From CAYMTR01 sp964393405 (GTDB taxonomy: Bacteria > Bacteroidota > Bacteroidia > Bacteroidales > Prolixibacteraceae), in assembly GCA_964393405.1 (NCBI GenBank), contig CAYMTR010000032.1:1-38100 (forward strand): a stretch of DNA of 38,100 bases, read 5' to 3'. The stretch's first letter is position 1; each line of letters starts with the position of its first letter. Position numbers and translations under genes: made by a program. Positions 25,041-34,387 of the stretch are shown here, piece by piece. Under the pieces are notes generated by a model that saw only the letters and a program-made list of their open reading frames with translations, was not told the origin of the DNA and searched no databases.

Positions 25041-26105
25041 TTATTCAATATATTTCCAGATTATCCCAATATTCCTCGCATGCATTTCCTTAACTTCTTT
25101 GTTGATGGAAACTACATCGCTATATTGCTCAAATACCTGACTGAAACTTTCTGTGTTTTTCAATTCGTCTATTGAAATCCCCTTGGCTTTCGCTTTTTGG
25201 ACAAGCTCCAAAACTTTCTTGCAATAATCATTTACAAATTCAAGGTTCTTCCTCTTAAGTGGCTTCTTGCCATGCGTAGTCAAAATATATTCAATCTCAT
25301 TTCCTTCCTTAAGAATCCTGTTCATAGACCTGATCCAGTTTTTTATTTCATTTACCCTGCTTAAGTAAAAACTGGGCATCCCCTCTTCTTTATACGATCC
25401 GAGGTGAAATAGATTTCCTGTGCATAAAACTTTTTCTTCAGGAATATATACTGCAACATCTGCATCTCCATGCCCTTTTCCCATATAGGTTAGTTTTATT
25501 GTCTGCTTGCCAGCCTTTAGCGTAAGAGTATCTTCAAATGTTAAATCAGGATATCTGACTTTATAATTGTTAATAAGGTCATTTTCGTACGATTTATATA
25601 GGTCAATTGCTTGGTTTATTGAGTCAGACAATACTCCTTGTGTTTTTATCGTGTCAAGAACAAAGGATTTGTAATATATTTTTTTTCGAAGGAACTCTAC
25701 TGTTTGCCCTAAAAACAAATCATCATAATCCTTTATTTCTCCCATACTGTTATTATGCGCAACTATACTGCTCTTGTTGAAAACGCAGTTGCCTCCCGAA
25801 TGGCACGAGTGCCCGTGGGTATTGATTACATATACATATGTGGAATCATTGAATTTATTTTCAACCGATTCTTTTATCATCTTAGCATTGGCAGGTGAGT
25901 TTTGTGTATCTACCAAAACTATCCCTTTTTCTGTTTTGATGGCAATAGAATTGATTATATCATTAGGCCAACCTAAGGTGTGTAATTGTTTTCTTCCCGG
26001 TGAAACAGTAATAACGTTTTCAGTAATCTCTTTCACAACAGTATTCCCCGCTTCACTTATCTGAGAAATCAATAAAATTCCAAATATTACTATTACTGCA
26101 CGCAT
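25041..26105 (-). CDS. Exported metallo-beta-lactamase-fold protein with altered metal site
   Basis: The 354-aa protein has a signal peptide (about 1-19, ending ISEAG) and an MBL fold. The metal motif region is NTHGHSCHSGGN: H97, H99, C101, H102, so Cys stands where HxHxDH enzymes have Asp. H212 (GKGHGDADV) and H278 (TTHGK) are kept. The position of the usual GD metal-bridging Asp reads TGN (N231). It is therefore an MBL-fold hydrolase with an atypical site 2, perhaps mononuclear or using different chemistry. An extra segment (about 130-195) sits between the motifs. It lies 32 bp after an MscS-type channel gene and has its own TACATTTG box (26136-26129). The substrate is unknown. Confidence 0.88.
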   Translation of the reverse strand: MRAVIVIFGILLISQISEAGNTVVKEITENVITVSPGRKQLHTLGWPNDIINSIAIKTEKGIVLVDTQNSPANAKMIKESVENKFNDSTYVYVINTHGHSCHSGGNCVFNKSSIVAHNNSMGEIKDYDDLFLGQTVEFLRKKIYYKSFVLDTIKTQGVLSDSINQAIDLYKSYENDLINNYKVRYPDLTFEDTLTLKAGKQTIKLTYMGKGHGDADVAVYIPEEKVLCTGNLFHLGSYKEEGMPSFYLSRVNEIKNWIRSMNRILKEGNEIEYILTTHGKKPLKRKNLEFVNDYCKKVLELVQKAKAKGISIDELKNTESFSQVFEQYSDVVSINKEVKEMHARNIGIIWKYIE

Positions 26106-26137
26106 CTCTTCTCTTTATCTTTATCCTTCAAATGTAA

Positions 26138-27349
26138 CTAATTTTTTAAGCCTTTATAATCTGAACCTGATGGATTTTGAAAAACTCTTAATCCAAATTC
26201 TGGTAAGATGGCTATAATATGATCAAATATGTCTGATTGTATGTTTTCATATTCAACCCAACGCAGTTCTTTACAGTAAACATTAACCTCAATCGGTAAA
26301 CCTGTTTCTCCGGGTTGTAAATGTCTGATTAGTATTGCACTATCATTATCAATCATAGAATGATTCCTAAAATATCCTTCCATGTAGATTCTGAAAAGTT
26401 TAAGGTTTGTCAAGTTGCTCCTTGCTTCTTCTATAGTTGAAACTGGTAATAATTCAGTTATTCTTTTGTCGTTCTTATATGTATTAATGATATCATCATC
26501 GCAAAACTTAATGCTAGTCAAATCAATGTTTATCCACCGCCTTATTCTTCTAACGCCCGACTCATCCATCCCTTTCCAGTTTACAAACGATTCTGAAACA
26601 AGTGAATATGTTGGCAGGCTTATGATTGTCTTGTCGGCATTTTGTACTTTAACTGCAGTAAGGTTTATTTCAAGTACAGTTCCTGAAGCATTTTTAGATG
26701 GCATTTCAATGAAATCTCCAATTTTTACAAGGTTGTTCATGTTAATCTGTACCCCGGCCACAAAGCCAAGTATGGTGTCCTTGAAAACCAACATCAACAC
26801 TGCTGCTGCTGCTCCTAATCCGGTAAAAAGTGTAAGCAGACTTTTATTAAACATTATCGAAATGAAAACCAGAAAACTGATAAAATATACTATGATTTTC
26901 ACTAGTTGTACAGCCCCTTTTATCGACTTCTCTCTCGATTCTGAATAATTAACTTCATATATCTCACTTAATGAATTTAATAAAGCAATGATTAAAAATA
27001 CTATTGCAAATAAATAATATACATTACTTATTTTTAACAGATAGGACTGCAAAATTGGGTAATACTCATTTGCATAACCCGAGAAGAAATATATTACTGT
27101 TGCAGGAATTAAGTGTGCTGCCCCCCTGAAGAGCCTGTTCTTGACCATTATGTCATCCCACTTAGCTGTTGTCTTGCGAACAACACGATGTATTACAGTA
27201 ACTAGTATCTTATTTATTATAAAATATAACAAAAAGGCAAGTACAATAATAGCGGCTCCAGCTATTATGACAGTTACTTTTTGGGAATATACTTCACTTC
27301 CCGAAATTGTAAACATCCATTGATAGATAAAATCTCTGAATAAATTCAT
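26138..27349 (-). CDS. Mechanosensitive channel of the MscS family
   Basis: A membrane channel that opens under membrane tension during osmotic downshift. The 403-aa protein has about five transmembrane helices in residues 1-190, a pore-lining Gly/Ala-rich helix (FTGLGAAAAVLMLVFKDTILG) and then the soluble MscS beta domain (VQINMNNLVKIGDFIEMP). Length and topology match the YbdG/MscM-like subgroup better than minimal MscS. It is divergent from the M64 peptidase gene with a short shared upstream region, and the MBL gene follows 32 bp after its stop. Confidence 0.93.
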   Translation of the reverse strand: MNLFRDFIYQWMFTISGSEVYSQKVTVIIAGAAIIVLAFLLYFIINKILVTVIHRVVRKTTAKWDDIMVKNRLFRGAAHLIPATVIYFFSGYANEYYPILQSYLLKISNVYYLFAIVFLIIALLNSLSEIYEVNYSESREKSIKGAVQLVKIIVYFISFLVFISIMFNKSLLTLFTGLGAAAAVLMLVFKDTILGFVAGVQINMNNLVKIGDFIEMPSKNASGTVLEINLTAVKVQNADKTIISLPTYSLVSESFVNWKGMDESGVRRIRRWINIDLTSIKFCDDDIINTYKNDKRITELLPVSTIEEARSNLTNLKLFRIYMEGYFRNHSMIDNDSAILIRHLQPGETGLPIEVNVYCKELRWVEYENIQSDIFDHIIAILPEFGLRVFQNPSGSDYKGLKN

Positions 27350-27438
27350 TATTATTCGTATTTTAATGCAACTTTTTGATTTTAATGCAAAATTGGTATT
27401 TATTTTTAAAATTCAATGTCTTTGTAAATCTTCATGTC

Positions 27439-28701
27439 ATGATACGGCTCATAATTTTATTTTTCCTTTTATTGTCATCTGTTTATTGTTTCTCTGAAAG
27501 CAAAACTGATTCTGTGTTTAATGAGCGAACCTTTCGATATGACTTTGAATTTACATGTAACCCGGATTCATATTTTGTTGTTCATAAACAGTCGAAAATT
27601 CTTCAATATTCTTATTCTGGCACTATGATAAACAAAAAAGATCTTGGTAATTTCAGATATCGGGTTCAGGATATTATAAGCACTGATATGTTGTTTGTTA
27701 AGGGCTTCTGCTCTTTGTTCGGAGAGTGGCTTTCAACTGCCGCTTCTGCTAATGAAAACGCTTCTTTTTATCATGCTTTGTTTTTCCCTGAACCTAAAAG
27801 CGATTTTATTTTGCATATCGACAAACGTGATAGTTTGAATAATTGGATTAATATTTATTCTGATTCCGTAAGTTTAAATGATCTTTCAATAATAACTGAA
27901 AAGCCTGATGTTTACGATGTTGATACAATCAAATTCTCAGGTAAATCTTCCGAAATAATTAATTTATTAATTCTTGCTGAAGGTTATACTAAAAATGAAA
28001 TGGGCAAATTCTCAAAGGATGCAAGAAGAATGACTGATTCTCTTTTTTCTTCAAAACCGTTCGATGAATTGTCTGATCACTTCAATGTCTATGCAATTAA
28101 AATCCCTTCAGTTGAAACCGGTAGCGATATTCCTCAGCGGAAAATTTTTAAGAATACGGCCTTCAATTCTTCTTATAACACTTTCGGCACCGAGAGGTAC
28201 CTAACTACTTTGGACCTAAAATCTGTTTACGATTGTCTTGATGCTATCGATTGGAATCATATTATTCTCCTCGTTAATACAGATTTATACGGTGGTGGTG
28301 GAATTTATAATAATTACAGCATTACTTCAGTCGACGACCCCAGATCTGCTTTCGTTTTTATTCATGAATTTGGACATTCTTTCGCCGGACTAGCAGATGA
28401 ATATTATACTTCTGAAGTTGCTTATCGTGATCTATATCCCGAAGGGCTTGAACCATGGGAATTGAACATCACTTCTTTAATTGATTTCAAATCAAAATGG
28501 GCTGATATGATCTATAATTCAACTCCTGTGCCTACACCCCGCGATCCTGTTTTCTCAAATAAAGTTGGTGTTTTTGAGGGAGGGGGATACGTATCTAAAG
28601 GTATTTTTAGCCCTTTTCAGTCATGCTGGATGAAAGAAAGCAAGGCTAAAGGTTTTTGCCCTGTGTGTGTCGAAATTATAAGAAAAACTATTCTTGAGTG
28701 A
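27439..28701 (+). CDS. Secreted M64-family zinc metallopeptidase
   Basis: A family of secreted peptidases named after the IgA-cleaving enzyme. I placed the start at the ATG at 27439, giving the signal peptide MIRLIILFFLLLSSVYC; an upstream in-frame start would add a 21-residue extension. The 420-aa protein has the family's zinc motif HEFGH at 309-313, continuing SFAGLADEYY with D320 as the probable third ligand. A Cys pair (CWMKESKAKGFCPVC) lies near the C-terminus. The actual substrate is not known; host-protein cleavage should not be assumed. The end is 3 bp from the convergent exonuclease stop. Confidence 0.92.
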   Translation: MIRLIILFFLLLSSVYCFSESKTDSVFNERTFRYDFEFTCNPDSYFVVHKQSKILQYSYSGTMINKKDLGNFRYRVQDIISTDMLFVKGFCSLFGEWLSTAASANENASFYHALFFPEPKSDFILHIDKRDSLNNWINIYSDSVSLNDLSIITEKPDVYDVDTIKFSGKSSEIINLLILAEGYTKNEMGKFSKDARRMTDSLFSSKPFDELSDHFNVYAIKIPSVETGSDIPQRKIFKNTAFNSSYNTFGTERYLTTLDLKSVYDCLDAIDWNHIILLVNTDLYGGGGIYNNYSITSVDDPRSAFVFIHEFGHSFAGLADEYYTSEVAYRDLYPEGLEPWELNITSLIDFKSKWADMIYNSTPVPTPRDPVFSNKVGVFEGGGYVSKGIFSPFQSCWMKESKAKGFCPVCVEIIRKTILE

Positions 28702-28704
28702 TTC

Positions 28705-29517
28705 TTACTTGTTGAGGTTCGACATCCTTAGTTTAATCGCTGTTAATACTTTTTTGGTGTATAGAGGAAAATCTCCATTTAGTATCCATCCATAATATCC
28801 GGGCTGCTCTTTAAGTACTTTTTCAACCGACATACCTTTGTTTTTACCAAAATTAAATATCTCAACTCCATTTTCATCGTACACTATTCTCCCAAGGAAA
28901 TCAACATTACGGTCGTAGGATGAGAATTCTGATAATTTGTCTACATCATTAATTATCGGAACAGTTTTTTTTCCGTTGTTGTCTTCGTATTCTGTTTCTT
29001 CATATCGGTCAAGCTGAGCCTTTAATACTTCATATGTAGCTTTTGTGTCTGCCATTGCACTATGGGCGTCTTCAAGAGGTTTATTGCAATATAATTGATA
29101 AGCGGCAATAAGTGTCCTCTTCTCCATTTTATGGAATATTGCTTGTACATCAATAAACTTCCTCTTCTTAAAGTCTATATCTACTTCTGCGCGTAAAAAT
29201 TCTTCTGCCAGCAATGGTATGTCAAATCGATTTGAATTAAATCCTGCTAAATCACATCCTTCTATGAAATGTGCTAATGTCCTGGCTACTTCTTTAAATT
29301 TGGGACAATCTTTTACATCTTCATCATATATGCCATGTACTCTCGATGCTGATTCCGGGATGGGCATTTCAGGATTGATTCTCATCTGTTTTTCTTCTTC
29401 CCGGCCATCTAAATTTATTTTAAGCAACGCTATTTCTATTATCCTGTCAGAAGCTATGTTTATCCCAGTTGTTTCTAAGTCTAAGAAAACAAGAGGATTC
29501 CGCAAATTTAATTTCAT
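28705..29517 (-). CDS. DEDDh 3'-5' exonuclease (DNA polymerase III epsilon/ExoX-like)
   Basis: The 270-aa cytoplasmic nuclease has ExoI FLDLETTG with D13 and E15, ExoII in AGFNSNRFDIPLL with the catalytic Asp, and ExoIII HSAMADTKATYE with the DEDDh His and Asp. After about residue 180 comes a C-terminal domain (NFGKNKGMSVEKVL, GYYGWIL) known from exodeoxyribonuclease X-type proteins. It lies just after dnaN, with the dnaN terminator between them. It probably proofreads or trims DNA, but it is not clearly the replicative epsilon subunit. Confidence 0.92.
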   Translation of the reverse strand: MKLNLRNPLVFLDLETTGINIASDRIIEIALLKINLDGREEEKQMRINPEMPIPESASRVHGIYDEDVKDCPKFKEVARTLAHFIEGCDLAGFNSNRFDIPLLAEEFLRAEVDIDFKKRKFIDVQAIFHKMEKRTLIAAYQLYCNKPLEDAHSAMADTKATYEVLKAQLDRYEETEYEDNNGKKTVPIINDVDKLSEFSSYDRNVDFLGRIVYDENGVEIFNFGKNKGMSVEKVLKEQPGYYGWILNGDFPLYTKKVLTAIKLRMSNLNK

Positions 29518-29529
29518 ATCTTTTTGTTT

Positions 29530-29562
29530 ATAAAAAAAGCGCTGTTTTGAAGCAGCGCTTTC
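29530..29562 (-). terminator. Rho-independent terminator after dnaN
   Basis: Minus strand: AAAGCGCTG (29561-29553) pairs perfectly with CAGCGCTTT (29544-29536) around an 8-nt loop, followed by a run of T (to 29532). It is the strongest terminator in the window and lies 19 bp after the dnaN stop codon. Confidence 0.85.
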
Positions 29563-29580
29563 CTTTAGTTTTTGTTTGCC

Positions 29581-30711
29581 TTACGAGTTAATCATCATTG
29601 GCATTAGCAACATTAATACATCTTCTTCTTCTGATTCTTTTTCTGCAGGTAGCAATATCCCCGCACGAGAAGGATCCGAAAGTTCTAGTTTTACTTCTCC
29701 TGATGGTAGGTTTGAAAGTATTTCTAACAAGAACGATGATTTGAATCCTATTTCCATTTCATCTCCTTCATAATTGCAATTCAACCTTTCAACTGCTGAA
29801 ATTGAGTAATCAAGATCTTGTGCAGATACTACCAATTGGTTACCTGAAATTTTTAACCTTACAAGATTGCTCGCCTGATTTGAAAATACAGAAACCCTTC
29901 TGAGTGTATTGTAAAGCTCAAGCCTGTCAATCTGCATTTTGTTTGGATTGTTTGTCGGTATCACCGAGTTGTAGCTTGGATACTTGCCTTCAACAAGCCT
30001 GCAGATTACTTTATATTTCGAAAGACTGAAAAATGCATTTTTTTCATCAAATTCAAGCTTTACAGCAAAGTCTTCTTTTGGTAAAAGGTTCTTCAATAAT
30101 GCAGCCGGCTTCTTTGGTAAAATGAATGAAGATTCGATCTCTGCCTTAACATCATTTCTTTTGTACCTTACAAGTTTGTGGGCATCCGAAGCAACAAAAG
30201 TTGCTTCCTCAGGTGATATCTCAAATAATATCCCATTCATCACAGGACGTAATTCATCATCTGCTGTGGCAAACAAAGTTTTTGTTATCCCCGAAAGCAT
30301 GGCTTCATGGTTCATCGAAACTGTTGTTGCATTTCCTGAATGTATCTGCGGTACTTCAGGATATTCTTCTCCGCTTTGTCCGGCAACACTGAACTTGCCA
30401 TTTTCAGAAAAAATTTCAACACTGTATTTTTCATTGTTGATCTGAAATGTTAGTGGCTGTTCAGGAAACTCTTTTAATGTGTCAATCAATAACTTCGCCG
30501 TAATGGCAACTTCACCAATACCTTCTGCATTCTCAAGATCAATCCATGTGATCATTGTCGTTTCAAGGTCCGATGCTGTTATTGTTAATTTATTGTCCTC
30601 AAGATTGAAGAGAAAATTGTCCAGAATAGGTAATGTACTTTTTGAACTAATTACCCTGCTGATTGAAGTAAGGTGATTCAATAATTCTGTACTTGATATT
30701 ACAAATTTCAT
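29581..30711 (-). CDS. dnaN: DNA polymerase III beta subunit, sliding clamp
   Basis: Forms the ring that tethers DNA polymerase III to DNA. The 376-aa length and three repeated clamp domains of about 120 residues fit, including TASDLETTM in domain 1, DDELRPVMNGILFE in domain 2 and the conserved C-terminal MLMLLMPM-type tail. It is not next to dnaA or recF, so it is not at a classical origin cluster here. A TATATTTG box (30763-30756) lies about 45 bp upstream. Confidence 0.97.
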   Translation of the reverse strand: MKFVISSTELLNHLTSISRVISSKSTLPILDNFLFNLEDNKLTITASDLETTMITWIDLENAEGIGEVAITAKLLIDTLKEFPEQPLTFQINNEKYSVEIFSENGKFSVAGQSGEEYPEVPQIHSGNATTVSMNHEAMLSGITKTLFATADDELRPVMNGILFEISPEEATFVASDAHKLVRYKRNDVKAEIESSFILPKKPAALLKNLLPKEDFAVKLEFDEKNAFFSLSKYKVICRLVEGKYPSYNSVIPTNNPNKMQIDRLELYNTLRRVSVFSNQASNLVRLKISGNQLVVSAQDLDYSISAVERLNCNYEGDEMEIGFKSSFLLEILSNLPSGEVKLELSDPSRAGILLPAEKESEEEDVLMLLMPMMINS

Positions 30712-30755
30712 TATATCAGTTTTTTAGCAATTATTTTTTTGTTTAAAAATTAAAT

Positions 30756-30763
30756 CAAATATA
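30756..30763 (-). promoter_or_regulatory. -7 box of dnaN
   Basis: TATATTTG on the minus strand matches TAnnTTTG exactly, 45 bp before the dnaN ATG. No correctly spaced TTTG was found upstream (the nearest TTG is 24 nt away). It lies just after the gldFG terminator-like hairpin, consistent with dnaN starting its own transcript. Confidence 0.5.
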
Positions 30764-30800
30764 CATGAAATACTCTTTATTCTAATGCAACAAAATAATA

Positions 30801-30844
30801 AAAGTCAAAGTTTTTACCAAATTTTACTAACAACTTTTGACTTT
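30801..30844 (-). terminator. Terminator-like hairpin overlapping the gldFG stop codon
   Basis: Minus strand: AAAGTCAAAAGTT (30844-30832) pairs with AACTTTGACTTT (30812-30801) as 12 bp with one bulged A, followed by TATTATTTTG. The first arm overlaps the last codons of gldFG, so it would end the long lpxB/gldFG transcript. Confidence 0.55.
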
Positions 30845-33250
30845 CTTTGAATATTTCTTTTTTCTAAGGTAGTTAAATGTTATCCCAAATACCAGAAATA
30901 CAAGCAGTGGCAATATTATGTTGATAACTTGCCATTTTTCTTTTTCTTCCCTAAGCTTGACTTTATCAAGCATCCTTAGCTTTAAAGTTCTCGACCTGAG
31001 TTGCATTATCCCGGTGTCATCAGAAAGGTAATCTATGCAGTTCATTATAAAATCTCTGTTGCCAAAGGTCTGCCCCGAAAATTGATCATAACCTAAAGGC
31101 AAAATCTGAGGACTTCCGTTTCTTATCCTTACTTTGTTTTTTATTATCCCTCCATCCGAAATGACTACCATTTTTGTCTCTTTGCTTTCTGTTATAAGCT
31201 CGGAAGGATTTATCCCCATTTGCTGAGTCATCCTGTTTTTAAATACAGATTCAAATTTTCCTTCAAGTTGAATACCAAATGGTATATTTGGAATGTTGAA
31301 TAATTGTTTGTCAGGGGGGGCTGTGGCACTCAACAGACTTACTTTTACTGGCGTTGTAACCGATCTCCCATAAGGTGAGGTTGTTAATATGTAACTTCCC
31401 TTCAATCTTTCGTTTTCACCTACCTTTTCAAGAGAACCCGGAAACTCCAAAAATATGTTATTCAAATTTTTGCTTAATGAACTTTGCTGATTTGGCGTTG
31501 CTAAGGGTGAATAGTAAAAGGGCGCAGGCACAAAATTGCTCGGCTGACCAGGAGGTGCAGTGTTGATAGGATATTGCATGCATACTGCGTCTTGTATCAA
31601 ATCTGAATTTAACCTGACTCCATACTTGAAAAGCTGATCCCTTAAATTCAAATCCCTCTCAAAAGCTATTGTAGTCAGACCCTTAGTTAGGGAATCAATC
31701 GATGAATAAACCGGATCGATACACCATAATGTTTTTCCTCCATTCATTATAAACTGGTCTATCGATAACTTATCCTCTTCTGAAAATCTTTCCTGCGGAT
31801 CTGCGATTATTAGTATTTCGGTTTTGTCATAATCTAGTAAATCTGATGATTGTATGTTCTTTACTTCGTAGTTGCTTCTAAGATTGTACCTTATATCTCC
31901 TGTTTCATATTCATCAGCTTCTCCATGCCCCCTGAGAAATGAAATCTGCTTTCTTTTATCATTTTGAAGATATCTTATCGCTCGTGCAAATTCAAACTCA
32001 AGTAGTTCTATTGATTGCCCAATATTTTCATCTCCCGATAATACCTGATTATTTCTCAATAGGTTCAGGGTTATAGCTTTATTCCCCGATTGCATAATAA
32101 GCCCCGGAAATATCTGCCTTGTCGACAATCCTTCTGTGGTTTTGTGTTCAAGGTTTATTGGTTGTATGCCTGCCTCAATCAGACCGTTAATTAATTCATT
32201 CCTCTCTTTTGTGTCTGCAACTTCATATACATCAAATTCATGGTAAAAAATTCTCTTCGGAGAATATGAATTGAAATCTTCTATTTTCTCAATTATCGAC
32301 TCCTGAAAATCTTTCATCCCCGAAGGAAGTTTCCCAGTCAGATAAATCTCAATCTTAATTGTTTCTTTCTGATTCTTGATTATTTCCTTCGATATGTCTG
32401 ATAATGAATATCTTTTCTCAGCTGTAAGGTCTATCCTGAATAGCCGTTTGCTGACAAGAATTGTTGAAACTACTAAAACCGCCAAAACCAGTCCTATTGT
32501 TTTGATATTGAGATATCTTGATATTTTTCTTCTCGACAAAACCACACTTGTAAGCGAAAGTATTATTAGCGTCGAAATAATGAAATAGAAAAAGTCCCTC
32601 GAATCAATAACACCACGGCTTAGCGATAGGTAGTGGTCGTTTATTCCAAGTGCATAAAGTATATTTTTCATACCGGAAGCCATGTTCATACCTGCGGCAT
32701 AGTCAAATCCTAAAAAGCAGACATACGACAAAACTACAGCTGTTAGAAACGAGATAGCCTGATTTGTTGTGATTGATGAGGCAAATAGACCAATTGCAAT
32801 ATATGATGAGGCAAGAAATAACAATCCTAAATATGAACCCCATGTGGCTCCTGTATCTATGTTGCCAACCGGATTGCCCAGTCTATAAACCGAAAAGAAA
32901 TATAGCAGTGTTGGTAATAGTGAAATAACAACAAGTACCAGAGAAGCAAGGTATTTGGCTATTATTACTCCTGAGGTAGAAATTGGTCGAGTGTATAGTA
33001 TTTCAATAGTCCCAAGCCTCTTTTCTTCTGCAAACATCTTCATCGTTATTGCAGGTATTAGGAAAAGATATAACCACGGTGCTAATTCAAAAAATGCTTT
33101 CAGCGACGATCTTTGTCCGTCTATCAAATTGCTTCCTCCCGGTATTACCCATAAAAACATGCTTGTGCTTATCAGAAAAACAGCAATGACAAGGTATCCC
33201 GTTACAGATGCGAAAAATGTATTCAATTCTTTTTTGAGCAGGGTAATCAT
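30827..33250 (-). CDS. gldFG: Fused GldF-GldG gliding-motility ABC transporter protein
   Basis: The 807-aa protein joins an ABC-2 permease like GldF (residues about 1-240, six or so membrane helices, motif FAEEKRLGTIEILYTRPIS) to a GldG-like protein (about 245-807). The GldG part has a membrane anchor, a large periplasmic ABC-type uncharacterised domain and a last transmembrane helix (IILPLLVFLVFGITFNYL). In Flavobacterium GldF and GldG are separate proteins whose lengths add to about this size. The ATPase partner GldA is not in the window. GldFG-type proteins also occur in non-gliding Bacteroidetes, so motility is not proven. It starts 10 bp after lpxB. Confidence 0.92.
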   Translation of the reverse strand: MITLLKKELNTFFASVTGYLVIAVFLISTSMFLWVIPGGSNLIDGQRSSLKAFFELAPWLYLFLIPAITMKMFAEEKRLGTIEILYTRPISTSGVIIAKYLASLVLVVISLLPTLLYFFSVYRLGNPVGNIDTGATWGSYLGLLFLASSYIAIGLFASSITTNQAISFLTAVVLSYVCFLGFDYAAGMNMASGMKNILYALGINDHYLSLSRGVIDSRDFFYFIISTLIILSLTSVVLSRRKISRYLNIKTIGLVLAVLVVSTILVSKRLFRIDLTAEKRYSLSDISKEIIKNQKETIKIEIYLTGKLPSGMKDFQESIIEKIEDFNSYSPKRIFYHEFDVYEVADTKERNELINGLIEAGIQPINLEHKTTEGLSTRQIFPGLIMQSGNKAITLNLLRNNQVLSGDENIGQSIELLEFEFARAIRYLQNDKRKQISFLRGHGEADEYETGDIRYNLRSNYEVKNIQSSDLLDYDKTEILIIADPQERFSEEDKLSIDQFIMNGGKTLWCIDPVYSSIDSLTKGLTTIAFERDLNLRDQLFKYGVRLNSDLIQDAVCMQYPINTAPPGQPSNFVPAPFYYSPLATPNQQSSLSKNLNNIFLEFPGSLEKVGENERLKGSYILTTSPYGRSVTTPVKVSLLSATAPPDKQLFNIPNIPFGIQLEGKFESVFKNRMTQQMGINPSELITESKETKMVVISDGGIIKNKVRIRNGSPQILPLGYDQFSGQTFGNRDFIMNCIDYLSDDTGIMQLRSRTLKLRMLDKVKLREEKEKWQVINIILPLLVFLVFGITFNYLRKKKYSKKVKSC

Positions 33251-33260
33251 TTCTATTTTT

Positions 33261-34382
33261 TTACTTTATTGATCCAACTATTTGTTCCGCAGTAATTTTT
33301 GCAGCACCATGCGATGATAGTTTTTCTGATATCTCAGTATAGCTTTTTAGCATTTCTTTTAGGTATTTCTCGTCAAAAATAATTTTATCAAGCTCTGCTT
33401 TTATGTTTTCAACTGTTACCTGACTCTGAAAAAGCTCTCTTACAACTTCTTTTTCTGCAACTAAATTAACCAACGAAAAATATTTGGTTTTTAATATCTG
33501 ATTGCGGAAAAGTTCAAGAAACCATCCCATGCCCATTTTGTAACATACAACCTGGGGAGTTCCTAATAATGCTGTTTCAAGTGTTGCAGTCCCGGAGGCT
33601 ACAACAGCTGCTGTACTGCATCTTAATAAATCATAAGTCTGGTCAAAAATTATATTTAAGTCTTTCTTTAAAATACTTCTGTAGAATTCATTTTTGTTGC
33701 CCGGTGCTCCTGCAATAACAAACTGGTATACTTTAAACTCTTCCGGTAATTGCTCCATTATTGGAAGCAAAGAACTTATCTCATTCTTTCTGCTTCCTGC
33801 AAGGATAGCGATAATTGGTTTTTTCTCAAGCTTGTTTTTTTTGCAAAATTCTTCATGTTCAACCCTTTTCTCAAGTTCTTTAGCAATAATATCAAAAACA
33901 GGGTTTCCTACATAGCTAACCTTGTAATCGTATTTGCTGTAAAACGATGTTTCGAATGGAAAAATGGTGTACATCTCATCTACATATGCTTTTACCTGCT
34001 TCACCCTCTTTGTATTCCATGCCCAAAGTTTGGGAGAAATGTAATAAAGAGTTTTAATTCCTTCTTTCTTTGCATATTTCGCCATTCTGAGGTTAAATCC
34101 AGGATAATCAATCAATATGATAGCATCAGGATTAAATTCCTTTAAGCGGGTCTTGCATAGTTTGAAGTTTCTTTTTATCGATTTTAAATTAAGCAAAACA
34201 GGCAGTATGCCCATATAAGCCATCTCTCGGTAATGCTTTATCAAAATTCCTCCCTGACTTGCCATGCGATCTCCTCCGCAATACATAAATTCAGCTCCCG
34301 GATCAACAGTTTTAATTTCTGCCATTAAATCAGATCCGTGCAAATCGCCTGAAGGTTCTCCAGCAATCAAAAAGTACTTCAT
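33261..34382 (-). CDS. lpxB: Lipid-A-disaccharide synthase
   Basis: Joins UDP-2,3-diacylglucosamine and lipid X to make the lipid A disaccharide at the inner membrane. From the ATG at 34382 the protein starts MKYFLIAGEPSGDLHGS, the family N-terminus. An earlier in-frame start (34433) would overlap the upstream gene, so I rejected it. GT19 features include YYISPKLWAWNTKRVKQV, IAILAGSRKNEI and the nucleotide-binding VVASGTATLETALLGTPQVVCY. Length (373 aa) is normal. It is 5 bp after the small membrane protein and 10 bp before gldFG. Confidence 0.96.
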   Translation of the reverse strand: MKYFLIAGEPSGDLHGSDLMAEIKTVDPGAEFMYCGGDRMASQGGILIKHYREMAYMGILPVLLNLKSIKRNFKLCKTRLKEFNPDAIILIDYPGFNLRMAKYAKKEGIKTLYYISPKLWAWNTKRVKQVKAYVDEMYTIFPFETSFYSKYDYKVSYVGNPVFDIIAKELEKRVEHEEFCKKNKLEKKPIIAILAGSRKNEISSLLPIMEQLPEEFKVYQFVIAGAPGNKNEFYRSILKKDLNIIFDQTYDLLRCSTAAVVASGTATLETALLGTPQVVCYKMGMGWFLELFRNQILKTKYFSLVNLVAEKEVVRELFQSQVTVENIKAELDKIIFDEKYLKEMLKSYTEISEKLSSHGAAKITAEQIVGSIK

Positions 34383-34387
34383 CTTAA

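Noticed and set aside
26415..26948. 177-codon open frame on the plus strand
   Set aside because: Antisense to the MscS channel gene, with no promoter or recognisable motif.
29984..30445. 153-codon open frame on the plus strand
   Set aside because: Antisense within dnaN; composition and lack of signals show it to be a shadow.
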